From positions 19,835 through 83,834 of the forward strand of contig CAILRB010000096.1 of the NCBI GenBank assembly GCA_903836465.1: 64,000 nt of DNA, in the 5' to 3' direction. The notes beneath the pieces are model-generated. The model made no database searches. It worked only from the letters and a program-made list of their open reading frames with translations, and was not told where the DNA came from. The stretch comes from an uncultured Chlorobiaceae bacterium. GTDB taxonomy: Bacteria > Bacteroidota > Chlorobiia > Chlorobiales > Chlorobiaceae. Below are positions 1 through 10,181 of this stretch, piece by piece. Each line of letters starts with the position of its first letter. Positions within the stretch are counted from its first letter, which is position 1. The position numbers were made by a program, and so were the translations under genes.

Positions 1-2622
1 GCAGATGCCCAGCTTAAGCTCAGGCTTGACGGCACGTCCCTCTTTGGCGGAAATGCTCATCAGCCTGCCCACACCCTCAATATCAAGGGATTCAAACGGA
101 TTGCGGGCAAAGATCTCCTGCTGCTGGTAGACTGGCAGAAACTGTCCGGAATCATCGCGGCTCATGCCAAGTCCCATCTGAGTCAGGTCATTGGTACCGT
201 AGCTGAAGAAATCGGCAGCAGTGGCAATCTGGTCTGAGGTAATCGCGGCGCGTGGTACCTCAATCATGGTGCCCACCAGATATTTTACTCCTGTTCCCTG
301 TTCAGCAATGACGCTGCGTGCGGTTTTGTGGATGATTTCACTGGTGATTTCAAGCTCCTTGACCGAACTGATGAGTGGAACCATTATTTCAGGGACAACC
401 TCAAGACCCTCTTTTTTCAGTTTGCAGGCAGCTTCGATAATTGCCCTTACCTGCATGACGGTAATTTCGGGATGCAGGATGCCGAGCCGGCAGCCACGAA
501 GGCCAAGCATGGGATTGAATTCGTGCAGATCGTTAATGCGTCCCTTTACCTCTTCAAAGGATCTTCCCATTTTTACGGCAAGAACTTTGATTTCGCTGTC
601 GGTGTGCGGCAGGAACTCATGCAGTGGAGGATCAAGAAGCCTGATGGTGACCGGGCGGGAGCCCATTGCTTTAAAGAGACCGTAAAAGTCTTCACGCTGG
701 TATGGAATCAGCTTGTCAAGGGCAATTTTACGTCCGTCAACATCATCGGCCAGAATCATTTCGCGCATTGCATCAATACGCTCACCACCGAAGAACATGT
801 GTTCTGTACGGCAGAGGCCGATACCTTCTGCGCCGAAAGTGATGGCAATTTCTGCCTGGTCCGGCTGGTCGGCGTTGGTGCGGATATTAAGTTTACGGTA
901 CTTGTCGGCCCACTCCATAAGCTGTTTGTAGATAGGCCAGGTCTCGGCATCTTCCGGCTTGAGGGTTTTGTCAACCAGAACTTCAATGATTTCAGAGTTT
1001 TTGGTCGGAACTTTTCCGGCAATGACTTCACCGGTGCTTCCGTCGATGGAGATGTAATCGCCTTCTAAAAGGACGATATCTTTTCCGGCGACGCGCATTT
1101 CACCTCGCTGGTAGTCGATATTGAGTGCTCCGCATCCTGCAACGCAGACCTTGCCCATCTGACGGGCAACCAGCGCGGCATGGGAGGTCATACCGCCACG
1201 TGCTGTAAGAATACCTTCAGAGGCGTTCATGCCCTTGATATCTTCTGGTGATGTTTCGATACGGACAAGAATAACCGCTTCGCCGCGCTTTCCGGCTTCG
1301 TAGGCATCAACGGCATTAAAGTAAATTTTGCCGGTTGCGGCTCCTGGACCGGCATTTAGCCCTGTTGCAAGGAGTCTTCCGCCGGCAACTGCTGCCTGTT
1401 TCTCTTTCATGTCAAAGACAGGCCGGAGCAACTGGTTGAGTTGTTCGGGTTCAATGCGCATGAGCGCCTCTTTTTCGTCGATCAGCTTCTCATTGAACAT
1501 GTCAACGGCGATTTTCACCGCAGCCATACCGGTTCTTTTGCCAACCCTGCACTGGAGCATGAAGAGCTTGTTGTTCTCGATGGTGAACTCAATGTCCATC
1601 ATGTCGTGGTAGTGGTGTTCGAGAATGGAACGGATCTCTTCGAGCTGGTCGTAAATACCGGGGTTATCTGCCTTGAGTTGTTCAATTTTCAGCGGGGTTC
1701 TTGTGCCGGCCACAACGTCCTCTCCCTGTGCATTCATGAGAAACTCACCGTAGAAGATGTTTTCGCCGGTGGCTGCATCGCGGGTGAAGGCGACGCCTGT
1801 GCCGCAATCTTCGCCCATGTTACCGAAGACCATGGCCTGCACGTTGCAGGCGGTGCCCCAGTAGCCGGGAATATGGTTCAGTTTGCGGTACACGATGGCT
1901 CGTTCGTTGTTCCAACTGTTGAAGACGGCGCCGATGGCTCCAATAAGCTGTTCGTGCGGATCTTCAGGGAATGTTTTGCCGGTTTTTTCAAGAATGGCGG
2001 CTTTGTATTTTCCAACAATATCCTGGAGATCTTCGACCGTGAATTCAGTGTCGAGCTCTATACCGAGTTCTTCTTTTTTGGCTTCAAGAATTTTTTCGAA
2101 GGGGTCAATCTGCTTTTTGTCGGTAGGTTTGAGATCAAGCACCACGTCACCGTACATCTGTACGAAGCGGCGGTAGCAGTCCCATGCAAAACGGGGGTTT
2201 CCTGATTTTCTTGCCAGTCCGTCAACGGTGGCGGCATTCAAGCCGAGGTTGAGAATGGTGTCCATCATGCCGGGCATTGATGCCCTTGCACCTGAGCGTA
2301 CTGAGACCAGCAGCGGGTTTTCGGGATCACCGAATTTTTTGCCTAATGTCTCTTCAATTTTGCTGAGTGCATCGGGGATGTCCCTTTCGAAAAGATTTTT
2401 TGGATAGTTTTTCTGGTTGTCGTAATAGTACGTACAAACTTCGGTTGAAATGGTGAATCCCGGAGGAACCGGTAATCCTATGTTGGCCATTTCAGCAAGG
2501 TTAGCGCCTTTTCCTCCAAGCAGGTTTTTCATGGACGCATCACCTTCAGAAGAGCCGCCTGAAAAACTGTAAATGTATTGTTTACTGGCAGCCGTTTTGT
2601 TGGTAATCTCAGATTTTGGCAT
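1..2622 (-). CDS. ppdK: Pyruvate, phosphate dikinase (3' end beyond window)
   Basis: Interconverts pyruvate, ATP and phosphate with PEP, AMP and pyrophosphate. In a green sulfur bacterium it makes PEP from the pyruvate formed by NifJ. The start at 2622 gives MPKSEITNK followed by [13 protein letters not shown] and GLPVPPGF, the standard opening of the ATP-grasp domain. The phosphohistidine motif [13 protein letters not shown] is present, with His481 encoded near 1180-1182. The last codon in the window (3-1) is the Cys of KLGIC, which aligns with the catalytic Cys of the PEP/pyruvate domain. So 874 residues are visible and only some tens of C-terminal residues are missing. No Shine-Dalgarno site precedes the start. 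Confidence 0.96.
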   Translation of the reverse strand, partial: MPKSEITNKTAASKQYIYSFSGGSSEGDASMKNLLGGKGANLAEMANIGLPVPPGFTISTEVCTYYYDNQKNYPKNLFERDIPDALSKIEETLGKKFGDPENPLLVSVRSGARASMPGMMDTILNLGLNAATVDGLARKSGNPRFAWDCYRRFVQMYGDVVLDLKPTDKKQIDPFEKILEAKKEELGIELDTEFTVEDLQDIVGKYKAAILEKTGKTFPEDPHEQLIGAIGAVFNSWNNERAIVYRKLNHIPGYWGTACNVQAMVFGNMGEDCGTGVAFTRDAATGENIFYGEFLMNAQGEDVVAGTRTPLKIEQLKADNPGIYDQLEEIRSILEHHYHDMMDIEFTIENNKLFMLQCRVGKRTGMAAVKIAVDMFNEKLIDEKEALMRIEPEQLNQLLRPVFDMKEKQAAVAGGRLLATGLNAGPGAATGKIYFNAVDAYEAGKRGEAVILVRIETSPEDIKGMNASEGILTARGGMTSHAALVARQMGKVCVAGCGALNIDYQRGEMRVAGKDIVLLEGDYISIDGSTGEVIAGKVPTKNSEIIEVLVDKTLKPEDAETWPIYKQLMEWADKYRKLNIRTNADQPDQAEIAITFGAEGIGLCRTEHMFFGGERIDAMREMILADDVDGRKIALDKLIPYQREDFYGLFKAMGSRPVTIRLLDPPLHEFLPHTDSEIKVLAVKMGRSFEEVKGRINDLHEFNPMLGLRGCRLGILHPEITVMQVRAIIEAACKLKKEGLEVVPEIMVPLISSVKELEITSEIIHKTARSVIAEQGTGVKYLVGTMIEVPRAAITSDQIATAADFFSYGTNDLTQMGLGMSRDDSGQFLPVYQQQEIFARNPFESLDIEGVGRLMSISAKEGRAVKPELKLGIC

Positions 2623-2773
2623 GATTTTCAGGAGTAATTATTGTTTGTTTCACCCAAAAAAACTTGAGCAGATGGTGATAAAACAGGTGAAGTTGACTAT
2701 TTTTTAATAGAATTGAAATTTACAAAAAAACGCATGGAAAAACTACCGGAAAGGATATTCATTCTTATTTATT

Positions 2774-3655
2774 ATGGGGATTGAACCGCTTGTTATTCTT
2801 CTGCAAATTGCTCGTCTTGCTGTGCCATACATCCTGACCTCTGTCGGGGCAACATTCTCGGAACGTGGCGGGGTAGTCAATCTTGCTCTTGAAGGCATGA
2901 TGCTTGTCGGTGCATTCGGTGCAGCTTTTGGCCAGTATCGAACAGGTTCTGCCCTGGTGGGGATTTTTCTGGCTCTTCTCTGTGGTCTGGGTGTAGCGTT
3001 GCTTTTTGCCTTTATTACGGTTACTCTGAAGGCTGACCAGATTGTCGCTGGTATCGCCATCAATATTCTTGTTATGGGTGCGACTCGTTTCGGGCTTACT
3101 CTTCTCTTTGGAAGTTCGATGAATTCTGAGCGGATTGCCGGTATTGAGGTTACCTCTCTTTTTATTGATCCGCTTTTTCTTGCGGCGGTTGTTTCTGTTG
3201 TTGCTGGTCAACTGATTCTTTTCAGGACACCTTACGGGCTGAGGCTGCGTGCAACTGGCGAAAGTGCTGCAACGGCTGACAGTGCAGGAATCAATGTTGA
3301 TCACATGCGTTATTCCGGCGTGCTGGTCTCCGGCGCACTTGCTGCTCTTGCAGGGGCGTTTCTTGTTTTTCAGCAACACACCTTCACCGATAATATGTCG
3401 GCAGGCCGGGGATATATTGCACTTGCCGCCATGATTATCGGCAAATGGACTCCCGCTGGCGCGGCCTTTGCAAGTTTGTTGTTTGCCACTACTGAATCCA
3501 TGGAAATCTGGTTTCAGACTGGCTGGATTCCTTCGCAGTTGGTTCAGTCAATGCCCTACGTTATAACGCTCGTGGTGCTTGCCGGGTTTGTCGGCAGGGC
3601 ATCAGCTCCCCGTGATGCAGGTATTCCCTTTGAAAAAAACCGGAGGTCAGAGTAG
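2774..3655 (+). CDS. ABC transporter permease, nucleoside/sugar (BPD_transp_2) type
   Basis: Integral membrane permease of 293 residues with about eight hydrophobic segments. The core GERGGVVNLALEGMMLVGA-like stretch near residues 30-55 (seen here as SERGGVVNLALEGMM) is typical of the second permease of basic-membrane-protein-linked nucleoside importers (YufQ/NupC-like). RATGESAATADSAGI near residue 160 is the cytoplasmic coupling loop. The usual partners (ATPase, first permease, BMP lipoprotein) are not beside it. The gene is divergent from ppdK and its 3' end overlaps elbB by 9 bp tail to tail. The substrate is inferred from family only. Confidence 0.85.
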   Translation: MGIEPLVILLQIARLAVPYILTSVGATFSERGGVVNLALEGMMLVGAFGAAFGQYRTGSALVGIFLALLCGLGVALLFAFITVTLKADQIVAGIAINILVMGATRFGLTLLFGSSMNSERIAGIEVTSLFIDPLFLAAVVSVVAGQLILFRTPYGLRLRATGESAATADSAGINVDHMRYSGVLVSGALAALAGAFLVFQQHTFTDNMSAGRGYIALAAMIIGKWTPAGAAFASLLFATTESMEIWFQTGWIPSQLVQSMPYVITLVVLAGFVGRASAPRDAGIPFEKNRRSE

Positions 3656-4330
3656 GCTGAGCAGCTCACCGACAAGTTTCTCAATACCTTTTGCGACTTC
3701 ACCTATTGACGTTTCCATCATATAGGCAGGTGTACTGACCACTTTCCTCTCTTTGCTGATATGGGTGTTCCAGACCGGGCAGTTGACATGGCGTGCGCCC
3801 ATTGCCTCAATGTTTGCTGCACTTTCCGGGTCGTTGCCAATCGTCAGTTCGAGATGTTCTTTGCCCAGTACTTTTGCCGCTATTGTTGGTGCGATACAGA
3901 TAAAACCCAGTGGCTTTCCGGCTGTGTAGAATGAGTGTATTGCAGCGGCAACATCTGCATGGATGTCGCATGAAGCACCCTTGAAAGCATAAGTGCTGAG
4001 GTTTTTCGCAGCGCCGTAACCTCCCGGCAGGATAAGGGCGTCAAGAACAAGGGTGTCGATCTCGCGGAGATCGGTGATGGCCCCCCTTGCAATACGTGCC
4101 GATTCAACAAGGACGTTGCGGGACTCCCCTTGCATCTCTTTGCCAGTATAATGATTGACGACATGGTGCTGCTCCATGTCTGGTGCAAGGCAGAACGCTC
4201 TTGCGCCAGCTTTGTCAAGAGCAAGCAAAGTGAGCACTGCTTCATGAATTTCAGAACCATCAAGAAAGCCGCATCCTGAAAGAAGAACGCCGACTCGTTT
4301 TATCTTGCTGTTAATGATTTCTCGAGTCAT
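3647..4330 (-). CDS. elbB: ElbB-type DJ-1/PfpI superfamily protein
   Basis: A 227-residue class I glutamine-amidotransferase-like protein of the ElbB family, described as glyoxalase-III-like and once linked to isoprenoid synthesis. Family signatures are LLSGCGFLDGSEI (residues 17-28), LPGGYGAAKNLS (101-112) and the nucleophile elbow GFICIAP with Cys145. Length matches the family (about 220). It is monocistronic and convergent with the ABC permease. The physiological substrate is not known from sequence. Confidence 0.9.
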   Translation of the reverse strand: MTREIINSKIKRVGVLLSGCGFLDGSEIHEAVLTLLALDKAGARAFCLAPDMEQHHVVNHYTGKEMQGESRNVLVESARIARGAITDLREIDTLVLDALILPGGYGAAKNLSTYAFKGASCDIHADVAAAIHSFYTAGKPLGFICIAPTIAAKVLGKEHLELTIGNDPESAANIEAMGARHVNCPVWNTHISKERKVVSTPAYMMETSIGEVAKGIEKLVGELLSLL

Positions 4331-4441
4331 TCTCTTAAGAAATAAAAGTTATTTTAGCGCTTGCGTTAATTTATTTTTTTTCTTTCTGTATTACAATGAA
4401 GTATTTCTGGTCTGATTTTTTTCATTGAACAAGCTCTTGCT

Positions 4442-4984
4442 ATGATTACCCCCAAAGAAACACTTCTCCTGATTATTGATGTGCAGGGCAGGCTGGCCCG
4501 GACTGTTTTTCAGCCGGATGCCCTGGAAAGAAATATAAAAAAGTTACTCAGAGCCTCGACAATTCTTGATGTGCCGGTTCTTTTGACCGAACAGTATCCG
4601 AAAGGTCTTGGTCGTACGGTTGATTCTCTGAAGGAGCTGCTGCCCGGAACTCTTCCTGTTGAAAAAATTTCGTTCAGTTGTTGTGGAACCCATGAGTTCA
4701 TGAAGCGTCTTCGCTCATTCAACCGTAACGATATTCTTGTCGCAGGTATGGAAACCCATGTCTGTGTCTACCAGACAGCCGTTGAGCTTATCGAGTTTGG
4801 TTACAATGTTCATCTGGTAACGGATTGTGTTTCATCGAGAACCGAAGAAAACAAGCTTCTCGGGATTCGTTGTATTGAAAAAGCGGGCGCTTCTTTGACC
4901 AGTACCGAAATGGCTCTTTTTGAGCTTTTGCGAGTGGCTGAGGGAGAGTCCTTCAAGGCAATCTCCAGCATTGTGAAGGAGTAA
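4442..4984 (+). CDS. Isochorismatase-family cysteine hydrolase
   Basis: A 180-residue protein of the YcaC/isochorismatase-like fold. The expected catalytic triad is visible: Asp13 in LLIIDVQ, Lys75 in VEKISFSC and Cys108 in GMETHVCVYQTA. The residues that would mark a nicotinamidase or a true isochorismatase are not obvious, so the substrate is left open. It is convergent with lpxK, with a 57-bp gap. Confidence 0.9.
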   Translation: MITPKETLLLIIDVQGRLARTVFQPDALERNIKKLLRASTILDVPVLLTEQYPKGLGRTVDSLKELLPGTLPVEKISFSCCGTHEFMKRLRSFNRNDILVAGMETHVCVYQTAVELIEFGYNVHLVTDCVSSRTEENKLLGIRCIEKAGASLTSTEMALFELLRVAEGESFKAISSIVKE

Positions 4985-5041
4985 GAAGAACCACTGGCGG
5001 TTGTACGGGAGAATAATGGTTCCCTGTCAGCTCCCCGCTGG

Positions 5042-6106
5042 TTATTTGCCAATAACGGCTTTCAGCATGGATTGCATGGTTTCATTGCCTTCAAAGACGT
5101 CAGTTTCGATTTTCAGGTAGTAACAGGGCATTGTGGCAAGGATACGGATAAGTTCCGGGTGTCCGAGCATGCGGAAGTAGTCTTTTTCTGTGGTCATGAG
5201 GCTTAGTCCTTTTTTTTCAGCTTCACGACGTATAGCTCGCAGCTTTTTTACACTATAAGGCTCATGGTCGTGAAGAAAGCGGTGCGCGGCAACATTTATT
5301 CCCTCTTTTGTGAGGCTTTCCACAAAGCTTTCCGGATTGGCTATACCTGCAAAGGCAAGGACATTGAGGTTTTTCGCCAAATATGGCTCATCTGAAGTGC
5401 TGGCTTCGCCTGAAAAACAGATCAGCTCTCCGATTTTAAGTCGGGCTTTGACAATCGGTTTGCCCTTATTTTCAAGTTCTTTCATGATCGCATCAGCTTT
5501 TCCCTGATCAGTGATTTTGTTCAGCACGATCAGATCAGCTCTTGAGAGATTTTTAAGCGGTTCTCTCAGGCGTCCTTCGGGGAGCATTTTTGCCTTGAGA
5601 AATGGTTCTTCGGCATTGATGATGGCGATATTGAGCGCCCTGTCAATTTGGCGATGCTGGAATGCGTCGTCAAGGATGATAACCGAGGGGGCTCTTTGGG
5701 CAAAGTGTTTGGCGATATACGTTACAGCATCCTCTCTTTTTTTTGCGACAATGACAATGGCATCGGGGTTGTTCCAGGCAAGCATCGCCGTTTCGTCGCC
5801 AGCCTCTTTGCTGCTGAGCAGAATCCTTTGACCGTCGGATACAAGCTGTACGCCTTTTGACTCCCTCAGGTACCCCCGCGACACAATAGCAGGCTTGCTG
5901 CCGATCGAGAGATAATACTTGACAATCCAGTCAACGAGAGGAGTTTTCCCTGTGCCGCCTGCAGAAAGATTTCCGATTGAGACAACAGGAATGGGGGATT
6001 TCCATGATTTGAAAAACTGTTTGTCAAAAAGTTTGTTGCGTAACTGCACTATAGAGCGATAGAGCAGCGCGACAGGCCTGAGGAGTATGGAGAATGGATT
6101 ATGCAT
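5042..6106 (-). CDS. lpxK: Tetraacyldisaccharide 4'-kinase
   Basis: Phosphorylates the 4' position of the lipid A disaccharide precursor at the inner membrane. The start chosen (6106, MHNPFSILLRP) gives 354 residues, the usual LpxK length. An in-frame upstream ATG (6226) would add 40 residues lying wholly inside the preceding acyltransferase gene. The P-loop SAGGTGKTP is near residue 50 and the DDAFQHR motif typical of LpxK is present. The gene overlaps the upstream acyltransferase by 8 bp, so the two are probably cotranscribed as a lipid A module. Confidence 0.94.
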   Translation of the reverse strand: MHNPFSILLRPVALLYRSIVQLRNKLFDKQFFKSWKSPIPVVSIGNLSAGGTGKTPLVDWIVKYYLSIGSKPAIVSRGYLRESKGVQLVSDGQRILLSSKEAGDETAMLAWNNPDAIVIVAKKREDAVTYIAKHFAQRAPSVIILDDAFQHRQIDRALNIAIINAEEPFLKAKMLPEGRLREPLKNLSRADLIVLNKITDQGKADAIMKELENKGKPIVKARLKIGELICFSGEASTSDEPYLAKNLNVLAFAGIANPESFVESLTKEGINVAAHRFLHDHEPYSVKKLRAIRREAEKKGLSLMTTEKDYFRMLGHPELIRILATMPCYYLKIETDVFEGNETMQSMLKAVIGK

Positions 6107-6710
6107 GGCTGAGACGGTCTGAAAGTATTTTTGTATAGTTTTGCAGCTCTGTATCGCTGTTGAACGCAGGAAGAACAAGAAGATGGAGCTTGACTGAGGT
6201 TTTGCTGAAGGGTTTTGGAATTTCAAACCTGTCCCAGCTTTTTAGCCTCCATCTTTTGGCATAGCTTATCTCTGCAAAAAAAATCGGGTAGTGGTTTTCT
6301 GAAGCGAGCCGCAAGGTGCCGTATTTGAACTGGTTGACTGGTCCTCGGGGTCCGTCTGGTGTAAGGACGACAATATCCCCTTTCTGAAGGGCTTCCTGCA
6401 TGGTTTGTTTAACCTCATTGCCTCCCTTTGAGCTTGAGCCGCGGATCAGTGAATAACCAAGTCGCTCAAGGGTGTCGGCAAGAGTACGTCCGTCTTCAGA
6501 AAGACTGACAACAGCAGTAATTTTTTTTGAGGAAGAGAGGGTTTTGGCAAGAAGCCAGCCTGCGATCATTTTTCCATGCCAGAACGCAATGATGGCTCCT
6601 TTGTCTGAGAATGGCAGAGGTGCTGGGGTGATTGATATTCTGAGGCTTGCATAGAGAAGCTTCAGTGCCAGGGGAAGTATATACCGGGAAAGTACCGGGG
6701 AGAGTGGCAT
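6099..6710 (-). CDS. DUF374-family lysophospholipid/lipid A acyltransferase
   Basis: A 203-residue membrane-associated protein with an N-terminal hydrophobic segment. FWHGK (near residue 43) stands in the place of the HX4D motif region, and LTPDGPRGP (near 120) is the hallmark of the DUF374 branch of LPLAT acyltransferases. Coupling to lpxK by an 8-bp overlap suggests a role in adding a secondary acyl chain to lipid A. That is inference: no biochemistry defines the acceptor here. Confidence 0.85.
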   Translation of the reverse strand: MPLSPVLSRYILPLALKLLYASLRISITPAPLPFSDKGAIIAFWHGKMIAGWLLAKTLSSSKKITAVVSLSEDGRTLADTLERLGYSLIRGSSSKGGNEVKQTMQEALQKGDIVVLTPDGPRGPVNQFKYGTLRLASENHYPIFFAEISYAKRWRLKSWDRFEIPKPFSKTSVKLHLLVLPAFNSDTELQNYTKILSDRLSHA

Positions 6711-6894
6711 AGTGGTCAGGAATAATTGACAATCGAGGGTCGTGAGTCTACACGAATTATTATTTTTTTATTGTTTATTTTAGGATGAGTGCCTTATATA
6801 GAACTGCTGTTTGTTAAAAAGTCTACAGACAATTTAACAAACCATGTCAGATAAACCAGATGATGAAATACAGCCAGTGCCCACAGTAAACGCT

Positions 6895-8181
6895 ATGAAT
6901 GTTTTGATTATAGGAAGTGGTGCCCGTGAACATGCCCTCTGCTGGGCTGTGGCACAAAGTGAACGTGTGCAGAGTGTTTTTGTTGCGCCAGGGAACGGTG
7001 GAACAGCCCTGATGGGCGGAAAGGTTCGTAATGTGCCCTTGAAAGCAACAGCGCTGGATGATCTGCTCCGGTTTGCTGTTGATAATGGTATTGATCTGAC
7101 TGTTGTCGGTTCTGAATCCCCGCTTGAACTGGGTATTGTGGATCTTTTCCGTGATGCACAGAAGCCGGTTGTTGGTCCTGTGCAGGCGGCAGCCCGTCTT
7201 GAGTCAAGCAAGGTGTTTTCAAAAGAGTTCATGCGGCGTCACGCTATTCCAACGGCTGGCTACCATGTATTTCGAAATGCCCATGCAGCCAGCAGCTTTA
7301 TCGATTCCCCTGAGACCTTGTACCCTCTGGTGATCAAGGCAAGCGGTCTTTGTGCGGGAAAAGGAGTTTTTATTGCCTCCGGGAAAGAGGAGGCGCTCAG
7401 GGCAATCAAGGATCTGTTTGAAGATCGCATCTTTGGAGATGCCGGAAATGAGGTGGTTATCGAGGAGTTCCTCCAGGGTCAGGAAGCGAGTGTCTTTGCT
7501 TTGACTGATGGTATCCACTATCGCCTTTTTTTGCCAGCCCAGGATCACAAGCGTATCGGTGACGGAGATACCGGCAAAAATACTGGCGGCATGGGAGCTT
7601 ATGCCCCTGCCCCGATAGTGACTCCAGAGGTTATGCTGAAGGTTGAGGAGCGAATTATCAGGCCGACCCTCAATGGTATGGCTGAAGAGGGTTTTCCTTA
7701 CACCGGTTTTTTATATGTCGGACTGATGATTGACCGGGGAGAGCCTTTTGTTGTTGAGTACAACGCTCGTCTGGGCGATCCTGAAACCCAGGTGGTGCTT
7801 CCCTTGTTAAAAAGTGACTTTATGACAGCTCTTCAGGCAAGTGTTGATGGAACGCTTGATGAGGTACCGTTCGAGATGCACCGGAAATCGGCTGCAACGG
7901 TTGTTATCGCTTCGGGGGGGTATCCCGATCATTATGAAACCGGCAAGAGGATTACTTTTGCAGGTGATATTGCTGAAATGGAGGATTGCATGGTCTTTCA
8001 TGCTGGTACGGCGAGCGAAGGCGGGCAGCTTGTTACAGCGGGCGGAAGGGTTTTTTCGGTAACCGCACTTGGCGAAACCCTCAGAGAGAGCATTGGCCGT
8101 GCTTATGATATCGTTGAAAAGATCAGTTTTGACGGCGCATATCACCGTACCGACATTGGGGCCAGGGGACTTGTACTATGA
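6895..8181 (+). CDS. purD: Phosphoribosylamine--glycine ligase (GARS)
   Basis: Purine biosynthesis step 2: joins glycine to phosphoribosylamine with ATP. MNVLIIGSGAREHAL is the canonical N-terminus, so the ATG at 6895 is preferred (428 residues, the family length). The in-frame ATG at 6844 would add 17 non-conserved residues and cannot be excluded; neither start has a clear ribosome binding site. ATP-grasp motifs HKRIGDGDTGKNTGGMGAYAP and EYNARLGDPETQ are intact. The stop overlaps the next start as ATGA at 8178, implying translational coupling to the JAMM protease gene. Confidence 0.95.
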   Translation: MNVLIIGSGAREHALCWAVAQSERVQSVFVAPGNGGTALMGGKVRNVPLKATALDDLLRFAVDNGIDLTVVGSESPLELGIVDLFRDAQKPVVGPVQAAARLESSKVFSKEFMRRHAIPTAGYHVFRNAHAASSFIDSPETLYPLVIKASGLCAGKGVFIASGKEEALRAIKDLFEDRIFGDAGNEVVIEEFLQGQEASVFALTDGIHYRLFLPAQDHKRIGDGDTGKNTGGMGAYAPAPIVTPEVMLKVEERIIRPTLNGMAEEGFPYTGFLYVGLMIDRGEPFVVEYNARLGDPETQVVLPLLKSDFMTALQASVDGTLDEVPFEMHRKSAATVVIASGGYPDHYETGKRITFAGDIAEMEDCMVFHAGTASEGGQLVTAGGRVFSVTALGETLRESIGRAYDIVEKISFDGAYHRTDIGARGLVL

Positions 8182-8609
8182 AACTTTTCCGGCGTAAATT
8201 TGAAATTATTCAGGAGCAGGCTTTTCGGGAGTTGCCTTATGAATGTTGCGGGCTGCTTGTCGGAATACGGGAGAATGATCATAGAGGAAATATAGAAAAC
8301 ATTGTCTATGAGGTGGCCCCCTGCAGGAACAGCCTCTATTTTGGCAAAGAGCAGGGTTTTGAGATTACCCATCAGGAGTATCTTGAGGTAGAGCGGGAAG
8401 CGGCACGATATGGGTATGATATTATTGGATCTTATCATTCCCACATCAATTCTCCGGCCATTCCTTCACTTCATGATGTGGATTTCGCCCACTCGGGTCA
8501 TACGTTGCTGATCATTGCCTTGATGAATGGGCAACCAAAGGAGGTGACCGCATGGTTGAGAAGGGAGTCTGGAGGGTTTCATCAGGAGCCTATCCGTGTT
8601 GTCGAGTAG
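8178..8609 (+). CDS. JAMM/MPN-domain metalloprotease (Mov34/PAD-1 family)
   Basis: A 143-residue stand-alone MPN domain. The full JAMM zinc motif is present: Glu22 in the first strand, then HSH at 87-89, Ser97 and Asp100, fitting HxH(x7)Sx2D. Bacterial relatives such as Mec remove peptides from ubiquitin-like sulfur carriers, for example in cysteine synthesis. No ThiS/CysO-like or E1-like partner is in this window, so the target is unknown. It starts inside the purD stop (ATGA) and lies 86 bp before carB. Confidence 0.88.
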   Translation: MKLFRRKFEIIQEQAFRELPYECCGLLVGIRENDHRGNIENIVYEVAPCRNSLYFGKEQGFEITHQEYLEVEREAARYGYDIIGSYHSHINSPAIPSLHDVDFAHSGHTLLIIALMNGQPKEVTAWLRRESGGFHQEPIRVVE

Positions 8610-8695
8610 TTTGCCTCCGCATGGGGAACAAAACTCGGGAAATATTTTGTACATTACCTGTCTTAAAGCTTACCAAGTATTAAACCCGAAAAAAC

Positions 8696-10174
8696 GTGCC
8701 AAAGCGGGAAGATATCAAGTCGATTTTAGTTATTGGTGCTGGTCCGATAGTGATCGGTCAGGCCTGTGAATTTGATTATTCCGGTACCCAGGCGTGCCGT
8801 GCTCTCAAGGAGGATGGTTACCGTGTGGTGCTGGTCAACAGTAATCCTGCGACTATTATGACTGATATAGAGTTTGCTGATGCGACCTATATCGAACCGA
8901 TTACGCCGGAATATGTGCAGAAAATTATTGAACGTGAAAAACCCGATGCCCTTTTGCCGACGATGGGCGGTCAGACGGCTCTGAACATTGCGGTCAGTCT
9001 GGCTGAGTCAGGTATTCTTGAGCGCAACGGAGTTGAACTTATTGGCGCCAAGCTTCGTGCCATCAGAAAAGCTGAAAATCGTGAATTTTTCAGCGATGCG
9101 ATGAAGAAAATTGGCCTTGAAATGGCGAAAGGTGTTTTTGTCCGCAACGAAAAAGAGGCAAGAGAGGCACTTGACGAGATCGGTCTTCCGATTGTTATTC
9201 GCCCTTCGTTTACTCTTGGTGGCACCGGCGGCGGTTTTGCCGAAACAAAAGCAGACTATTATGAAGCGGTGCGCAGAGGGCTTACTGAAAGTCCTATCAG
9301 TGAAGTGCTGGTTGAGGAGTGTTTGATCGGCTGGAAAGAATTTGAGCTTGAGGTTATCCGTGACCTGGCTGATAATGTAATTATTGTCTGCTCTATTGAG
9401 AACGTTGATCCGATGGGGGTGCATACCGGAGACAGCATTACTGTGGCACCGGCTCAGACGCTTACGGACCGTCAATATCAGGAGCTCAGGGATGCCTCAA
9501 TCAGAATTATTCGGGAGATCGGCGTCGAGACCGGTGGCAGCAATATTCAGTTTGCCATTAATCCGGTGAACGGCCGTATCGTTGTGATTGAGATGAATCC
9601 CCGTGTGTCGCGCAGTTCAGCGCTGGCATCAAAGGCAACCGGCTTTCCTATTGCCAAGGTGGCAGCCAAACTGGCGGTAGGTTACAGGCTTGATGAGATT
9701 CTCAATGATATTACAAAAACCACTCCGGCAAGTTTCGAGCCGGCTATTGATTATTGTGTGGTCAAGATTCCTCGCTGGGATTTTGAAAAGTTCAAGAATG
9801 TTGATGCCCGTCTTGGTGTCCAGATGAAGTCCGTTGGTGAAGTTATGGCTTTCGGAAGAAACTTCAGGGAGGCGTTGCAGAAGTCACTCCGTGGGCTTGA
9901 AATCGGCCGTGCGGGGCTTGGCTCTGACGGCAAGGATGTCATGAATGTGCTTGATATGACTCCGCAGCAAAAGAAGTTTGCCAAAGAGGATATTCTTGAA
10001 AAAATCAGGATACCCAAAGCTGACCGTATGTTTTATCTTCGTTACGCTTTCCAGGCTGGCGCAACCATCGATGAGCTGCATCAGTCGACTGGTATCGATC
10101 CCTGGTTCCTTGACAACATCCTCCAGATTGTTGAACTCGAAGATGAGCTACGCGAACTGGCCTCCGCTGACTGA
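8696..10174 (+). CDS. carB: Carbamoyl-phosphate synthase large subunit, N-terminal half only
   Basis: A 492-residue protein starting with GTG at 8696 and matching only the first half of CarB (about 1070 residues elsewhere). It covers the carboxyphosphate-forming ATP-grasp unit: [22 protein letters not shown] at the N-terminus, [12 protein letters not shown], and [21 protein letters not shown]. It then covers the start of the oligomerisation domain, ending a few residues after the IDPWFLDNI motif. The second ATP-grasp and the MGS-like allosteric domain are absent, and trpC follows 7 bp later. Since the reading frame ends cleanly and a gene is packed behind it, this looks like a natural split (as in Aquifex and methanogens). 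The partner gene must lie elsewhere. Confidence 0.92.
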   Translation: MPKREDIKSILVIGAGPIVIGQACEFDYSGTQACRALKEDGYRVVLVNSNPATIMTDIEFADATYIEPITPEYVQKIIEREKPDALLPTMGGQTALNIAVSLAESGILERNGVELIGAKLRAIRKAENREFFSDAMKKIGLEMAKGVFVRNEKEAREALDEIGLPIVIRPSFTLGGTGGGFAETKADYYEAVRRGLTESPISEVLVEECLIGWKEFELEVIRDLADNVIIVCSIENVDPMGVHTGDSITVAPAQTLTDRQYQELRDASIRIIREIGVETGGSNIQFAINPVNGRIVVIEMNPRVSRSSALASKATGFPIAKVAAKLAVGYRLDEILNDITKTTPASFEPAIDYCVVKIPRWDFEKFKNVDARLGVQMKSVGEVMAFGRNFREALQKSLRGLEIGRAGLGSDGKDVMNVLDMTPQQKKFAKEDILEKIRIPKADRMFYLRYAFQAGATIDELHQSTGIDPWFLDNILQIVELEDELRELASAD

Positions 10175-10181
10175 TCTGTCC

